Below, one piece after another: positions 18,611 to 28,103 of a DNA stretch of 64,000 bases. The notes beneath the pieces were generated by a model, which saw only the letters and a program-made list of their open reading frames with translations, ran no database searches and was not told the origin of the DNA. The DNA is from an uncultured Flavobacteriaceae bacterium. GTDB taxonomy: Bacteria > Bacteroidota > Bacteroidia > Flavobacteriales > Flavobacteriaceae. The stretch's first letter is position 1; every line of letters starts with the position of its first letter. A program made the position numbers and the translations under genes. The stretch is taken from assembly GCA_947494325.1 (NCBI GenBank), contig CANLUS010000006.1:186001-250000 (forward strand). Direction: 5' to 3'.

Positions 18611-19744
18611 ATGAGACTAAGTGAAATTAAATCTTTTATTGGACGTAATTATCACAATAGATTGGGCTGGCGCTCAAATAGAAAAATTGTAGTAATAGAA
18701 TCTGATGATTGGGGGAGTATAAGGATGCCATCATTAAAAGTGTTTAGAGAATTAAAGAATCTTAATATTGATGTGAGTTCAGATGAATTTACCAGTTATG
18801 ATTCATTGGCGAGCTATAGTGATTTGGAAATACTGTTTGAAACGTTGTATAAACATAAGGATTCCGAGAACAACCCTGCTGTAATAACGGCAAATACAAT
18901 TGTAGCAAATCCCAATTTCGAAAAAATCAAAGAATCCGGTTACAGAAATTATTTTTATGAAAATTTCACAGAGACTTTAAAGAGATATTCTCAACATGCA
19001 TCTTCTTTTGAATTATGGAAACAGGGTATGAGTGAAGGGGTTTTTCACCCTCAATTGCATGGACGAGAACATGTAAACGTTGCATTGTGGCTTAATCATT
19101 TGAGAAGAGATGTGAAGTTTATTGAGGAAGCGTTCAAATTTGAAATGTTTGGTCTGTCTTCGAAATTATATTCGAAATCAGGAGAGAGCTATATGGCTGC
19201 TTTTGATTATGATGAGCAAGAAACATTAAATTTTATTCAACAGGCAATTAAAGATGCCCAGAATATTTTCGCTGAGATATTTGGCTATCAATCGAAATCT
19301 TTTATTGCTCCTAATTATATATGGAGTAACCAAATAGAAAATTTTTTAGCTGAAGTTGGAATCAAATATATTCAATCTTCGAGATATCAAATTTCTCCTA
19401 GATTTGAGAAGCGTAATGGAATCGCAAATTCGAAGCATAACTTGGGGGAAATAAATTCAAATAACCAAATATATTTAGTAAGAAATTGTATTTTTGAACC
19501 TTCGTTAAGGACAAGTATTAATCCAGTAGAAAATACATTGAAACAGGTAGAGACTTCTTTTTTTTGGAAAAAACCTGCCATTATATCGTCGCATAGATTA
19601 AATTATATTGGTTATATTAACCAAGAAAATAGAAATAAAAATATAAAATATTTGGACCTACTATTAAAGGGCATTTTAAAAAAGTGGCCTGATGTTCAAT
19701 TTATGACATCTGATATGCTAGGGCATACTATTGAATTCGATTGA
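18611..19744 (+). CDS. Polysaccharide (de)acetylase-like protein, copy 1
   Basis: A 377-residue protein with no signal peptide, so probably cytoplasmic. It has features of a NodB-like carbohydrate esterase: a beta-strand ending in VVIESDDWGS near residues 27-36 (candidate metal Asp), FHPQLHGREHVN near 148-159 (candidate metal His residues), IAPNYIWSN, and ISSHRLNYIGYI near the end. A paralogue with the same motif order is at 29288-30415. It likely removes or adds an acyl group on a sugar intermediate, but the substrate is unknown. It is followed after 3 bases by an asparagine-synthase-type gene. Confidence 0.72.
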   Translation: MRLSEIKSFIGRNYHNRLGWRSNRKIVVIESDDWGSIRMPSLKVFRELKNLNIDVSSDEFTSYDSLASYSDLEILFETLYKHKDSENNPAVITANTIVANPNFEKIKESGYRNYFYENFTETLKRYSQHASSFELWKQGMSEGVFHPQLHGREHVNVALWLNHLRRDVKFIEEAFKFEMFGLSSKLYSKSGESYMAAFDYDEQETLNFIQQAIKDAQNIFAEIFGYQSKSFIAPNYIWSNQIENFLAEVGIKYIQSSRYQISPRFEKRNGIANSKHNLGEINSNNQIYLVRNCIFEPSLRTSINPVENTLKQVETSFFWKKPAIISSHRLNYIGYINQENRNKNIKYLDLLLKGILKKWPDVQFMTSDMLGHTIEFD

Positions 19745-19747
19745 TAT

Positions 19748-21640
19748 ATGTGCGGAATAGCAGGGTTTATAGATTTTAAGGGAAGATCTAATCAAGAAAT
19801 GCTTGATTCAATGGTTACTACATTGAATCATAGAGGGCCAGATGATAGTGGGTCTGAATTATACTCATTCAACGATACCCAGATTGGCTTTGGTCATGCT
19901 AGATTAAGCATTATCGATTTAAGTATGGCTGGTCATCAGCCAATGCATTTTGAAGGGTTTTCTATTTTATTGAATGGAGAAATATATAATTACGAAGAAA
20001 TTCGAAAAGTTCTTGTAGAAAAAGGACATAAGTTCACTTCAACGTCAGATACAGAAGTTGTTTTGAAATCTTTTATTGAGTGGGGTAAAAGTTGTGTACA
20101 GCGATTTATAGGAATGTTCGTGTTCGTTATCTATAATAGAGAAGAGCAGAAAATTTACTTCTGCAGAGATAGAGCAGGTGTAAAGCCATGCTACATATAT
20201 AACAATAATGGATTGATATTGTTCGCATCAGAGCTTAAAGCTTTTCATGAACATCCTCATTTTATAAAGGAAATTGATCATTTTGCATTATATAACTATA
20301 TGCAATATGGATATGTAATTGAAAATGATTCTATTTTTAAATTTTGTAAAAAATTGCCCCCTTCAAATTGGCTTACTATAGATTTGGAATCAAAAGAAGT
20401 CGAGAATTATAAATATTGGGATCTACTTGAGCATTTTAAGAAGCCAATTTTGAAGTTGGATCCTGTTGAGATTACTGAAACTGTAGAGTCTGTTCTGAAA
20501 TCTTCGTGTAACTATAGAATGGTGGCTGACGTGCCGGTTGGAGTGTTCTTGAGCGGTGGGTATGATAGTTCGTTAGTAACTGCAGTTTTGCAAAAAGATA
20601 GAACGGAAAAAATTAAAACTTTTACCATTGGTTTTCCCGATGGAATAGATGAATCTGAGTATGCTCGAAAAGTAGCTGATCATTTAGGTACTGATCACAC
20701 AGTCTACAATTGTACACACAAAGACGCTCAAGAAATAATACCTGATTTACCGTATTATTATGATGAGCCTTTTGCCGATATATCTTCAATTCCGAGTATT
20801 TTAGTTAGTAGGTTGGCAAGAGAAAAGGTTACCGTAGCTTTATCCGCAGATGGAGGAGATGAATTGTTTGCAGGATATTCTTGGTACAGTAATTTTTATA
20901 AAAGACTCGGAGAAATTAATACTGTTCCAGAGAGGTTGAAAATGGCCTCTTCAATAGGGCTAAATATTGCTGAAAAAATTATCCCAAATGGATTTATCCA
21001 ATTAAATCATCGAGTGTTAGGACTAAGTGAAATTTTACGTTCAAAGAAAGACCAACGGCTAATTGAGTTGATGTACCATTCGAGGCGATTACCTAACGGT
21101 TTTAACAAGAGACTTTTCCTTGATATGAAAAGCTCAAAGCCTCAAATTTTTTCTAAATCATATGAAGGACTAAACTCAGAATTTGGATCGATGTTAGCTC
21201 TTGATTATCAAATGAACTTAACGGACTGTCTATTGGTCAAAGTTGATAGAGCAACAATGTCAACATCCTTAGAAGGTCGAGAACCCTTAATGGATCATAG
21301 ATTGGCAGAAACTGCTGCCGTACTGCCGATGGAATATAAATATGATGGGAGTACATACAAAAAAATTTTAAGGGACATAACTCATAAATATATACCTTCT
21401 GAAATTATGGAACGACCAAAAGTTGGATTTGATTTGCCAGTTTTTGATTACTTAAATAAAGAATTATCTTATTTAGTAGAAGAATATTTATCAGATAGTT
21501 CAATTAAGGAATCACAAATTTTCAATCCAGTTTTTATATCTCAAATAGTATCTAAGTTTAAAGAAGGAACGCTTTTATACAAAACCGTAATTTGGAGGGT
21601 TTTAATGTTTCAAATGTGGTATGCTAAATGGATGAAATAG
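19748..21640 (+). CDS. asnB: Asparagine synthase-type glutamine amidotransferase, copy 1
   Basis: A 630-residue class II glutamine-dependent ligase. Cys2 (MCGIAGF) is the glutaminase nucleophile; NHRGPDD, FGHARLSI and LNGEIYN complete the N-terminal domain. The synthetase domain has the PPi loop SGGYDSS near residues 268-274, then DGGDELFAGY. All catalytic elements look intact. In polysaccharide loci such proteins (for example WbpS in Pseudomonas aeruginosa O-antigen clusters) amidate uronic acids, so a sugar carboxylate such as GlcA or GalA made by the first two genes is a plausible acceptor. True asparagine synthesis cannot be excluded. A second copy lies at 26223-28103. Confidence 0.85.
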   Translation: MCGIAGFIDFKGRSNQEMLDSMVTTLNHRGPDDSGSELYSFNDTQIGFGHARLSIIDLSMAGHQPMHFEGFSILLNGEIYNYEEIRKVLVEKGHKFTSTSDTEVVLKSFIEWGKSCVQRFIGMFVFVIYNREEQKIYFCRDRAGVKPCYIYNNNGLILFASELKAFHEHPHFIKEIDHFALYNYMQYGYVIENDSIFKFCKKLPPSNWLTIDLESKEVENYKYWDLLEHFKKPILKLDPVEITETVESVLKSSCNYRMVADVPVGVFLSGGYDSSLVTAVLQKDRTEKIKTFTIGFPDGIDESEYARKVADHLGTDHTVYNCTHKDAQEIIPDLPYYYDEPFADISSIPSILVSRLAREKVTVALSADGGDELFAGYSWYSNFYKRLGEINTVPERLKMASSIGLNIAEKIIPNGFIQLNHRVLGLSEILRSKKDQRLIELMYHSRRLPNGFNKRLFLDMKSSKPQIFSKSYEGLNSEFGSMLALDYQMNLTDCLLVKVDRATMSTSLEGREPLMDHRLAETAAVLPMEYKYDGSTYKKILRDITHKYIPSEIMERPKVGFDLPVFDYLNKELSYLVEEYLSDSSIKESQIFNPVFISQIVSKFKEGTLLYKTVIWRVLMFQMWYAKWMK

Positions 21641-21670
21641 TGACTTATAACATTCTTAAAAAGTTTAATA

Positions 21671-22573
21671 ATGAATTTACGATATGGCGCATTGTTTAAA
21701 GGAGTTAGAAAGTTAGCAAAATACTTTTTATCTTCTTTATATCCAGTTACAATAAGGATATTTCCTTTACCTAAAGTAAAGTCAATAGAAGAAACTTTAG
21801 ATAAGATTATAAGAGATAAATCGTCTATATCACGTTTTGGAGATGGTGAGTTTCTATATTTAATGGATAAACTAAATTTACCATTTCAAAAATATGATGC
21901 GAATTTAGCGGAAAGGATGAAGATGATTTTGAAATCTAAGCATTCTAATTGTTTAGTAGGGTTACCTATTGGATATTACTCGTTAGAAAATCTTCATAAA
22001 GAAAGTAAAAGAACTTGGAAATCTCAAGTTAGCTGGATTTACCCACGATTAAGAAAATATTTAGATTTAAATAAGACATATTACAACTCTAGCATGACAA
22101 GGGTCTATGCTCCTTATGAAGATAAAACATATAGTAAAGAGTACTTTAAAAAACTTATGAAAATATGGGAAAGTCGAGAAGTGCTTTTAATTGAAGGTGA
22201 AAAAAGTAGATTAGGAGTTGGGAATAATTTATTCAGTAAGGCAGTTAAACTCGAAAGAATTATTGCACCCATGCATCACGCTTTTGAAAGATATGAGGAT
22301 TTGTTTAACGCGTCACTCAAACATTCTAAAGATAAACTGATTTTAATTGCTTTAGGTCCAACAGCAACTGCCTTATCATTTGATTTGGCGCAGAAGGGAT
22401 ATCAGGCGATCGATATTGGAAACGTTGATATTGAGTATGAATGGTTTTTAAGAGGAGCCAAATCAAAGGTTAAAATTCAAGGAAAGTATACAAGTGAAGC
22501 AATTGGAGGTCGAGATGTCGAGGAAATTGTTGATGAGAAGTACGAAAATGAAATTATTGCTAGAATAATATAA
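21671..22573 (+). CDS. GT-D fold glycosyltransferase (DUF1792-like)
   Basis: A 300-residue protein resembling the GT-D (DUF1792) glycosyltransferases first described from streptococcal adhesin glycosylation. The diagnostic segment is SISRFGDGEFLYL near residues 51-63, with the metal-binding D-x-E in FGDGE. LVGLPIGYY, LLIEGEKSRLGVGNNLF and LIALGPTATALSFDLAQKGYQAIDIGNVDIEYEW follow in the family order. The sugar transferred is unknown. It begins 31 bases after the amidotransferase, and its stop lies only 9 bases before the ATG of the next, unusual gene. Confidence 0.82.
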   Translation: MNLRYGALFKGVRKLAKYFLSSLYPVTIRIFPLPKVKSIEETLDKIIRDKSSISRFGDGEFLYLMDKLNLPFQKYDANLAERMKMILKSKHSNCLVGLPIGYYSLENLHKESKRTWKSQVSWIYPRLRKYLDLNKTYYNSSMTRVYAPYEDKTYSKEYFKKLMKIWESREVLLIEGEKSRLGVGNNLFSKAVKLERIIAPMHHAFERYEDLFNASLKHSKDKLILIALGPTATALSFDLAQKGYQAIDIGNVDIEYEWFLRGAKSKVKIQGKYTSEAIGGRDVEEIVDEKYENEIIARII

Positions 22574-22582
22574 TTGTTTAGA

Positions 22583-24076
22583 ATGGATAAGGTATATAAA
22601 GAAATTTCGATTAGAGAAATGGAAGGAATAATTGAGCCGACAATTCATGATAGACTTTCAAAAGAATCCTACCAGATATTTAGGACTCAAGGGGTTAATT
22701 TGTTGACATATAGCAGATTCGATCTAGCATTCAAACTTTATTTTCTAGAAACGTTTAGTAAAAATAGTCAACATGCAGCTAAAGTCTACTTAGAACATAT
22801 AAGAGCATTTAGTTTTGGAAGTTTCAAAGAACCAAATAATGAAGATAAAAATAGTAAATCGAAGTTTATTGATACATTTTTGCAGTTATCCAATGATATT
22901 TCGAATATAGATTTTGACCCAAATAAATCCATACTCCCTTTATCGAAGAATGGCTTTATATTAAATGGAGCACATAGATTAGCATCAGCGATAAATAGTA
23001 ATAAAGAAGTATTTTACATAAATACTACTGATGAAGGTACTAGTTTTACATATAATTTTTTTTATGAAAGGAATGTATCAGAAACGTATTTAGATATGGC
23101 CGCAACAATGTTTGCGAAAAAAGATACTCATACTTTTATAGCATTGGTTTGGCCATCAGCAAAAAGTAAGGATACTGAAATAGAAAATATACTTGATAAG
23201 GTCGTTTATAAGAAAAATGTTTTTTTGAATTTGAACGGGGCCCATAATTTGATGTCTAAAGTGTATAAAAATGAAAAATGGTTGGGCACCATTGAAGATG
23301 ATTTTAAAGGTACCAAACCAAAAGTAATGGAATGCTTTAAAGATATCGATAATCCCTTGAGAGCTTATTTATTTCAAGCTGATACCTTGGAGGACGTTTT
23401 AAAAAAGAAAGATGATATTCGAGATGTTTTTAACATCGATAAGCATTCAATACATATAACAGATACACATGAAGAAGTAGTTGAGCTGTCGAAACTATTA
23501 TTTAATAATAACAGTATTCATTTTTTAAATAATGCCAAACCAAATACGTTTATTACTTTTCATAAAAAACTGGATAAATTTAAACGTTTTGTAAGTGCAA
23601 ATGAAATAAACGCTGAGGACATTATACTCGATTCAGGAATGGTACTGTCGTTATATGGGATCAGAAAGTCTGACGACATAGATTATATTATTAATGATAG
23701 GTATTCTATAACTTCAGATGATTCCGGTATAAATTCTCATAATTCTGAAATCAATTTCTATAACAAAGCATCAGACGAACTCTTGTATAATAGTGAAAAC
23801 TATTTTTATTTTAATGACATTAAATTCATATCATTTAATCAATTATATCTATTTAAGAAAAATCGAAATGGAGAAAAAGATAGAAATGATCTTTTGTTAA
23901 TGGACGCTGTATCAGAAAAAGATTCAAAAAAGATGAAATCGGCTAAAGTGAAACAAAAAATGTTCTATCTAAAGCATAGGATAAAATATGCCCCTATTAT
24001 TTTGTCTATTAAATTATTAAAAAAAATAGGAATGTATGATTCAATTCGCCAAATCTATCACAGGCTTAAAAACTAA
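22583..24076 (+). CDS. Three-part protein: ParB/sulfiredoxin-like motif, middle region, nucleotidyltransferase-like C-terminus
   Basis: A 497-residue protein that I do not recognise as any named enzyme. Residues about 124-137 read GFILNGAHRLASAI, a DGxHR-like motif of the ParB/sulfiredoxin/serine-kinase fold. Residues about 180-340 form a middle region with IRDVFNIDKHSIHITDTHEE. Residues about 347-440 have GMVLSLYGIRKSDDIDYI, with paired acids as in minimal nucleotidyltransferases, then KDRNDLLLM, resembling the end of such domains. No signal peptide or membrane segment. I chose the ATG at 22583; a TTG three codons earlier is possible. Location beside a GT-D transferase suggests it makes or attaches a phosphorylated or nucleotidylated substituent. 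Function is undetermined. Confidence 0.7.
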   Translation: MDKVYKEISIREMEGIIEPTIHDRLSKESYQIFRTQGVNLLTYSRFDLAFKLYFLETFSKNSQHAAKVYLEHIRAFSFGSFKEPNNEDKNSKSKFIDTFLQLSNDISNIDFDPNKSILPLSKNGFILNGAHRLASAINSNKEVFYINTTDEGTSFTYNFFYERNVSETYLDMAATMFAKKDTHTFIALVWPSAKSKDTEIENILDKVVYKKNVFLNLNGAHNLMSKVYKNEKWLGTIEDDFKGTKPKVMECFKDIDNPLRAYLFQADTLEDVLKKKDDIRDVFNIDKHSIHITDTHEEVVELSKLLFNNNSIHFLNNAKPNTFITFHKKLDKFKRFVSANEINAEDIILDSGMVLSLYGIRKSDDIDYIINDRYSITSDDSGINSHNSEINFYNKASDELLYNSENYFYFNDIKFISFNQLYLFKKNRNGEKDRNDLLLMDAVSEKDSKKMKSAKVKQKMFYLKHRIKYAPIILSIKLLKKIGMYDSIRQIYHRLKN

Positions 24077-24090
24077 TAATTTTTATAGAA

Positions 24091-25155
24091 ATGAAAAAAA
24101 TATGCATTATTGGGCCTTGTTTAAAAATGGGAGGTATTGAAAGATCAAGTTGTAATTTCGCAAATTCATTATACGACCGAAATAATAAAGTAACATTTAT
24201 TGCTATTTTTAACCAAACAAAGTTTTTCAAACTTAACAAAGGAGTTGGTTTCAAAGAACCTGAAGATTTTAATAAAACAAATTTGAATTTTTTGAAAACA
24301 GTTTTTTGGTTAAGGAAGGTTATCAAAGAAGAAAGGCCCGATAGTATTTTTGTTCTAAATAAGTTCTATGCTGCGATTGTGTTGTTGTCTGTATCATTTC
24401 TGAATTTTCCGGTGTATATATCTGAAAGATCCAGTCCTTTTTTTAAATGGGATAAAAAGATAGATTTTTTTAGCCGTTTAATTTTTAGAATCTTTCCTCC
24501 AAAAGGAGTTGTGGCGCAAACAATGATTGCCATGAAAGTTCAAAAAAAGTTTCATAGAAATTCGGTTAAATTTAAGGTAATCCCTAATGCAGTAAGAAAG
24601 ATAAATTATTATAACTTGAAGAAAGAGAATCATATTTTGGCCGTTGGTCGTTTTAATGATCCTAATAAAGGATTTGATAGATTGATAGATGCTTTTGCCG
24701 GAATTAAAAGTAAAGGGTGGAATCTAATTTTTGCAGGGGGAGATGAAGATGGTGATTACCTAAAAAAACAAGCCAAAGAATTAGGTGTTTTAGATAGCGT
24801 TAAATTCCTAGGGAAGGTGAAGGAAATTGATAAGGTTTTTGCATCATCCGAAATTTTCGTTATGCCATCCAGAAGTGAAGGTTTTCCTAATGCACTATGC
24901 GAAGCAATGGCCGCTGGACTTGCTTGTATTTCCTTTGATTTTGATGCTGGACCCAGGGATATTATTGTTCATAACACGAATGGTTTGTTAGTTGAAAATA
25001 ATAATATAGCTGCATTGTCAGAGAGTATTGATGAACTTATTATGAATGAAAAAAAGAGAACATATCTGGCATCTAATGCTATAAATATAAAAGATCAACT
25101 AGACAGCGCAAAAATAGGCAATGAGCTTATGGATTTCCTTTTATTTCAAAAGTAA
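24091..25155 (+). CDS. GT4 family glycosyltransferase
   Basis: A 354-residue cytoplasmic retaining glycosyltransferase. The N-terminal GPCLKMGGIERSS loop binds the acceptor side; the C-terminal half has ILAVGRFNDPNKGFDRLI near residues 188-205, FLGKVKEI, and the donor-binding SEGFPNALCEAMA with the E-x7-E pair. The GIERSS and FDFDAGPRDII segments resemble GalNAc/GlcNAc transferases of the PglH/PglJ and capsule type, but donor identity is not secure. It starts 14 bases after the preceding gene and ends 4 bases before a GT2 gene. Confidence 0.88.
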   Translation: MKKICIIGPCLKMGGIERSSCNFANSLYDRNNKVTFIAIFNQTKFFKLNKGVGFKEPEDFNKTNLNFLKTVFWLRKVIKEERPDSIFVLNKFYAAIVLLSVSFLNFPVYISERSSPFFKWDKKIDFFSRLIFRIFPPKGVVAQTMIAMKVQKKFHRNSVKFKVIPNAVRKINYYNLKKENHILAVGRFNDPNKGFDRLIDAFAGIKSKGWNLIFAGGDEDGDYLKKQAKELGVLDSVKFLGKVKEIDKVFASSEIFVMPSRSEGFPNALCEAMAAGLACISFDFDAGPRDIIVHNTNGLLVENNNIAALSESIDELIMNEKKRTYLASNAINIKDQLDSAKIGNELMDFLLFQK

Positions 25156-25159
25156 TTAA

Positions 25160-26218
25160 ATGAAAAATAAACCCAACGTTAGCATTGTTGTACCAATTTA
25201 TAATGTCGAGTTATATCTTGAAAAGTGTGTAGATAGTTTGCTTGCCCAAACGATGTCTAATATTGAAATAATACTTGTAGATGACGGTTCAACCGATGGA
25301 TCAAGAAGGATTTGCGAAAAGTATTCAAAAGTTGATCAAAGAGTACAGGTCATAAATCAGCAAAATGGAGGATTATCGAGTGCTCGAAATACCGGAACAA
25401 TTGTAGCCAAGGGCACATATATTACGTATGTAGATGCTGATGATTGGCTAGAACATGAAACTTGTGAAAAGGTATATAATATTGCTGAAGAAGGGGAGTA
25501 TGATTTGGTTTTTTGGCAGATGATAAAAGAGTATGAAAATGATTCAGTGTTTGTTCTCGGTCCCTTTGGAAAGGATGTTGAATTCGATGGAGCAGAAATG
25601 AAAAAGCTTCAAAGAAGAATTGCTGGTCCAATTGGGACTGAAATGAAAAAGCCTCAACTAATTGATTCTTTTGCTTCTGCATGGGGTAAGTTTTATAAAA
25701 ATGAGATTATTAAGAGTAATAATTTAAAATTTGTAGATACCAAAATTATAGGTTCAGAAGATATTTTTTTCAACTTTCAATATTTCGGATGTATTAAAAA
25801 AGCCTATTATTTACATCGACATTTTATTCACTATCGTAAAGACAATTTAACATCTCTAACCAAAACGCACGGTTCAACTTTGTTTCCTAGGTTTTTAGAA
25901 CTTTTTAACTATTTAGGAAATGAAATAGAAGAGAAGGTGTTGGATAACATATTTAAGGAAGCATTAAAAAATAGAATTGGCATTTCAATGATGAATGTGG
26001 GACTGAGTGAAGTAAGTCCAAGAAATAAAAAAAGTGCTTTGGCGCAAATAAAAAGTTTAAATGCATATTTATCCGAACCTGTTTATGTCGATAGTTTTGT
26101 CAACTTTTCCTTTAAACATTTTCCAATGCATTGGAAGTTGTTTTTTTATTTCTGTAAAATAAAATTTGGATTTGGGGTTTTTTTAATGTTAAAAGGGATG
26201 AGAGTAATTATAAAATAG
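25160..26218 (+). CDS. GT2 family glycosyltransferase
   Basis: A 352-residue inverting GT-A enzyme. The start VSIVVPIYNVELYLEKCVDS, then LVDDGSTDGS near residues 39-48, NGGLSSARN, and the metal-binding DADDW near 92-96 define family 2. The C-terminal part from about 270 onward is variable and includes a hydrophobic stretch near residues 315-345 that may hold the protein at the membrane. It is one of five or six assembly transferases in the locus. Sugar and linkage cannot be assigned. Confidence 0.88.
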   Translation: MKNKPNVSIVVPIYNVELYLEKCVDSLLAQTMSNIEIILVDDGSTDGSRRICEKYSKVDQRVQVINQQNGGLSSARNTGTIVAKGTYITYVDADDWLEHETCEKVYNIAEEGEYDLVFWQMIKEYENDSVFVLGPFGKDVEFDGAEMKKLQRRIAGPIGTEMKKPQLIDSFASAWGKFYKNEIIKSNNLKFVDTKIIGSEDIFFNFQYFGCIKKAYYLHRHFIHYRKDNLTSLTKTHGSTLFPRFLELFNYLGNEIEEKVLDNIFKEALKNRIGISMMNVGLSEVSPRNKKSALAQIKSLNAYLSEPVYVDSFVNFSFKHFPMHWKLFFYFCKIKFGFGVFLMLKGMRVIIK

Positions 26219-26222
26219 AAAT

Positions 26223-28103
26223 ATGTGTGGTATAGTTGGGATTATACAAAAAGATAAACCGGTTGATTTTTCAACCCTAGAAGACATGTGCAATTCCTTG
26301 TCGTTAAGAGGACCAGATGCTGGTAATTTATGGATAAAAGACAATATTGGTTTAGGACACAGAAGACTTTCCATAATTGATTTAGAGACGGGTGATCAAC
26401 CCATGATGACAGAAGATAAAAACCTTATTATTGTATATAATGGGGAGGTTTATAACTTTAAAGAACTGCGTGAAGAGCTAATTAAAGCAGGTTACAATTT
26501 TACAACTAGTAGTGATACCGAAGTGGTATTGAAGGGATACCTACATTTTGGCATCGACAAGCTTCTTTTGCGCTTAGAAGGAATGTTTGCTTTCGCTCTT
26601 TATGATAAGTTAAAAGAGGAAGCTTTTATAGTAAGGGATAAATTCGGAGAAAAACCCCTTTATTATTGTGAAGAGAATAATTCATTGCAATTTGCTTCGG
26701 AATTAAAAGCTTTGAAATCAAAATTTAATAAAAATGAAATAGATGAAATAGGTTTGAATTTTTTTCTTTCTCTATCATACATTCCAGCACCTTACACGAT
26801 CTATAAGGGTATAAAAAAGCTCAAGCCCGGGAATTACCTTCATATTAATAAAAATAAGGAAGTAAAAAGTTTTGAATATTATAATTTACAAAAGCAATTA
26901 AAGGATTATATTCCAGAATCGGATTTTGATAACGCCTCTCGAAAACTAAATAAATTGCTTAGCGATTCAGTAAAGAAGAGAATGGTATCAGATGTGCCTG
27001 TTGGAGCATTTTTAAGTGGAGGTATTGATTCGAGTATTGTAAGTTCCTTAATGGCAAATCATTCGAATGATCCAATAAATACATTCTCAATTGGGTTTAA
27101 TGAAAAAGCGTATGATGAGAGCCAAAGGGCCCAGATTATAGCAGATAGAATAAAATCTAATCATAAGACACATTTTTTAGATTATAAAGATGTGGTCGAG
27201 TTAGTTGACGAAATTGTTTTATATTTCGATGAACCTTTCGGTGATTCTTCTGCGTTGCCTTCTTACTATGTAGCGAAGCTGGCACGAGAGTCAGTTAAGG
27301 TGGTTTTAACTGGGGATGCGGCCGATGAATTATTTGGAGGTTACGAAAAATACCTAAGCCAGTATTATATTTCTAAGTTTAAGAAATTACCAAAATTTTC
27401 TCAAAAACTGTTTAAAAGTATCATCCAAATAATTCCTCATACAAAGATCACCAATTCGCTGTTGAGGAAAATAAAAAAAGTTATAAATAATGCCGAAAAG
27501 TCAGAGTTTGATGTACATTATAACATGATGTGTTTAGGCTTTAATGATCTTGAGAGAAATGCTATTCTGAAGAATAATCTATACGTAGATAACATTAAAA
27601 GCGAGGTAAACGAAACCTATAAATCTTTTAAGTCCTCTACGGTAATGGAGAAAGGTTTTTATACTGATTTGAAATTTGTCTTAGAAGGAGATATGCTTAC
27701 GAAAGTCGATAGAGTGTGCATGATGAATTCATTGGAAGCTAGGGTTCCTTTTTTAGACTCTAGGATAGTAGAATTGGCTTATAATATTCCGCTAAGCTTT
27801 AAAATTAAAGGAAGAAATAAAAAATATATTCTGAAAGAAACTTTCCGTAACCTGTTGCCTCCGGCAACGGTAAATTTCAGAAAAAAAGGGTTTGGTGTAC
27901 CTGTCGATTCGTGGTTTAAAAATGAGTTGAGAAATGAAATAAGTTCATTACTATCAAAAGAAGTGATTATTGAACAAGGAATTTTTAATTATGAAGAAGT
28001 TAAGAAACTTTTAGATGAACACCTTGATGAAAAAGAAAACCATAAAGGGAAATTATGGAATTTATTTGTTTTCCAGAAATGGTATTTGAATAAGATTTCA
28101 TGA
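26223..28103 (+). CDS. asnB: Asparagine synthase-type glutamine amidotransferase, copy 2
   Basis: A 626-residue protein with the same architecture as the copy at 19748-21640. Cys2 (MCGIVGI), SLRGPDAG, LGHRRLSI and YNGEVYN make an intact glutaminase domain; SGGIDSS near residues 265-271 and TGDAADELFGGYEKY form the ATP-dependent ligase site. The copies differ through much of the synthetase domain, so this is an older duplication or separate acquisition rather than a recent one. A carbohydrate amidotransferase role is inferred from the locus. It overlaps the next glycosyltransferase gene by 4 bases and stands two genes upstream of the second deacetylase-like copy. Confidence 0.85.
   Translation: MCGIVGIIQKDKPVDFSTLEDMCNSLSLRGPDAGNLWIKDNIGLGHRRLSIIDLETGDQPMMTEDKNLIIVYNGEVYNFKELREELIKAGYNFTTSSDTEVVLKGYLHFGIDKLLLRLEGMFAFALYDKLKEEAFIVRDKFGEKPLYYCEENNSLQFASELKALKSKFNKNEIDEIGLNFFLSLSYIPAPYTIYKGIKKLKPGNYLHINKNKEVKSFEYYNLQKQLKDYIPESDFDNASRKLNKLLSDSVKKRMVSDVPVGAFLSGGIDSSIVSSLMANHSNDPINTFSIGFNEKAYDESQRAQIIADRIKSNHKTHFLDYKDVVELVDEIVLYFDEPFGDSSALPSYYVAKLARESVKVVLTGDAADELFGGYEKYLSQYYISKFKKLPKFSQKLFKSIIQIIPHTKITNSLLRKIKKVINNAEKSEFDVHYNMMCLGFNDLERNAILKNNLYVDNIKSEVNETYKSFKSSTVMEKGFYTDLKFVLEGDMLTKVDRVCMMNSLEARVPFLDSRIVELAYNIPLSFKIKGRNKKYILKETFRNLLPPATVNFRKKGFGVPVDSWFKNELRNEISSLLSKEVIIEQGIFNYEEVKKLLDEHLDEKENHKGKLWNLFVFQKWYLNKIS

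Noticed and set aside
24066-24326. Antisense reading frame over the GT4 gene start
   Set aside because: It lies opposite a clear glycosyltransferase, has no family motif and is low in complexity.
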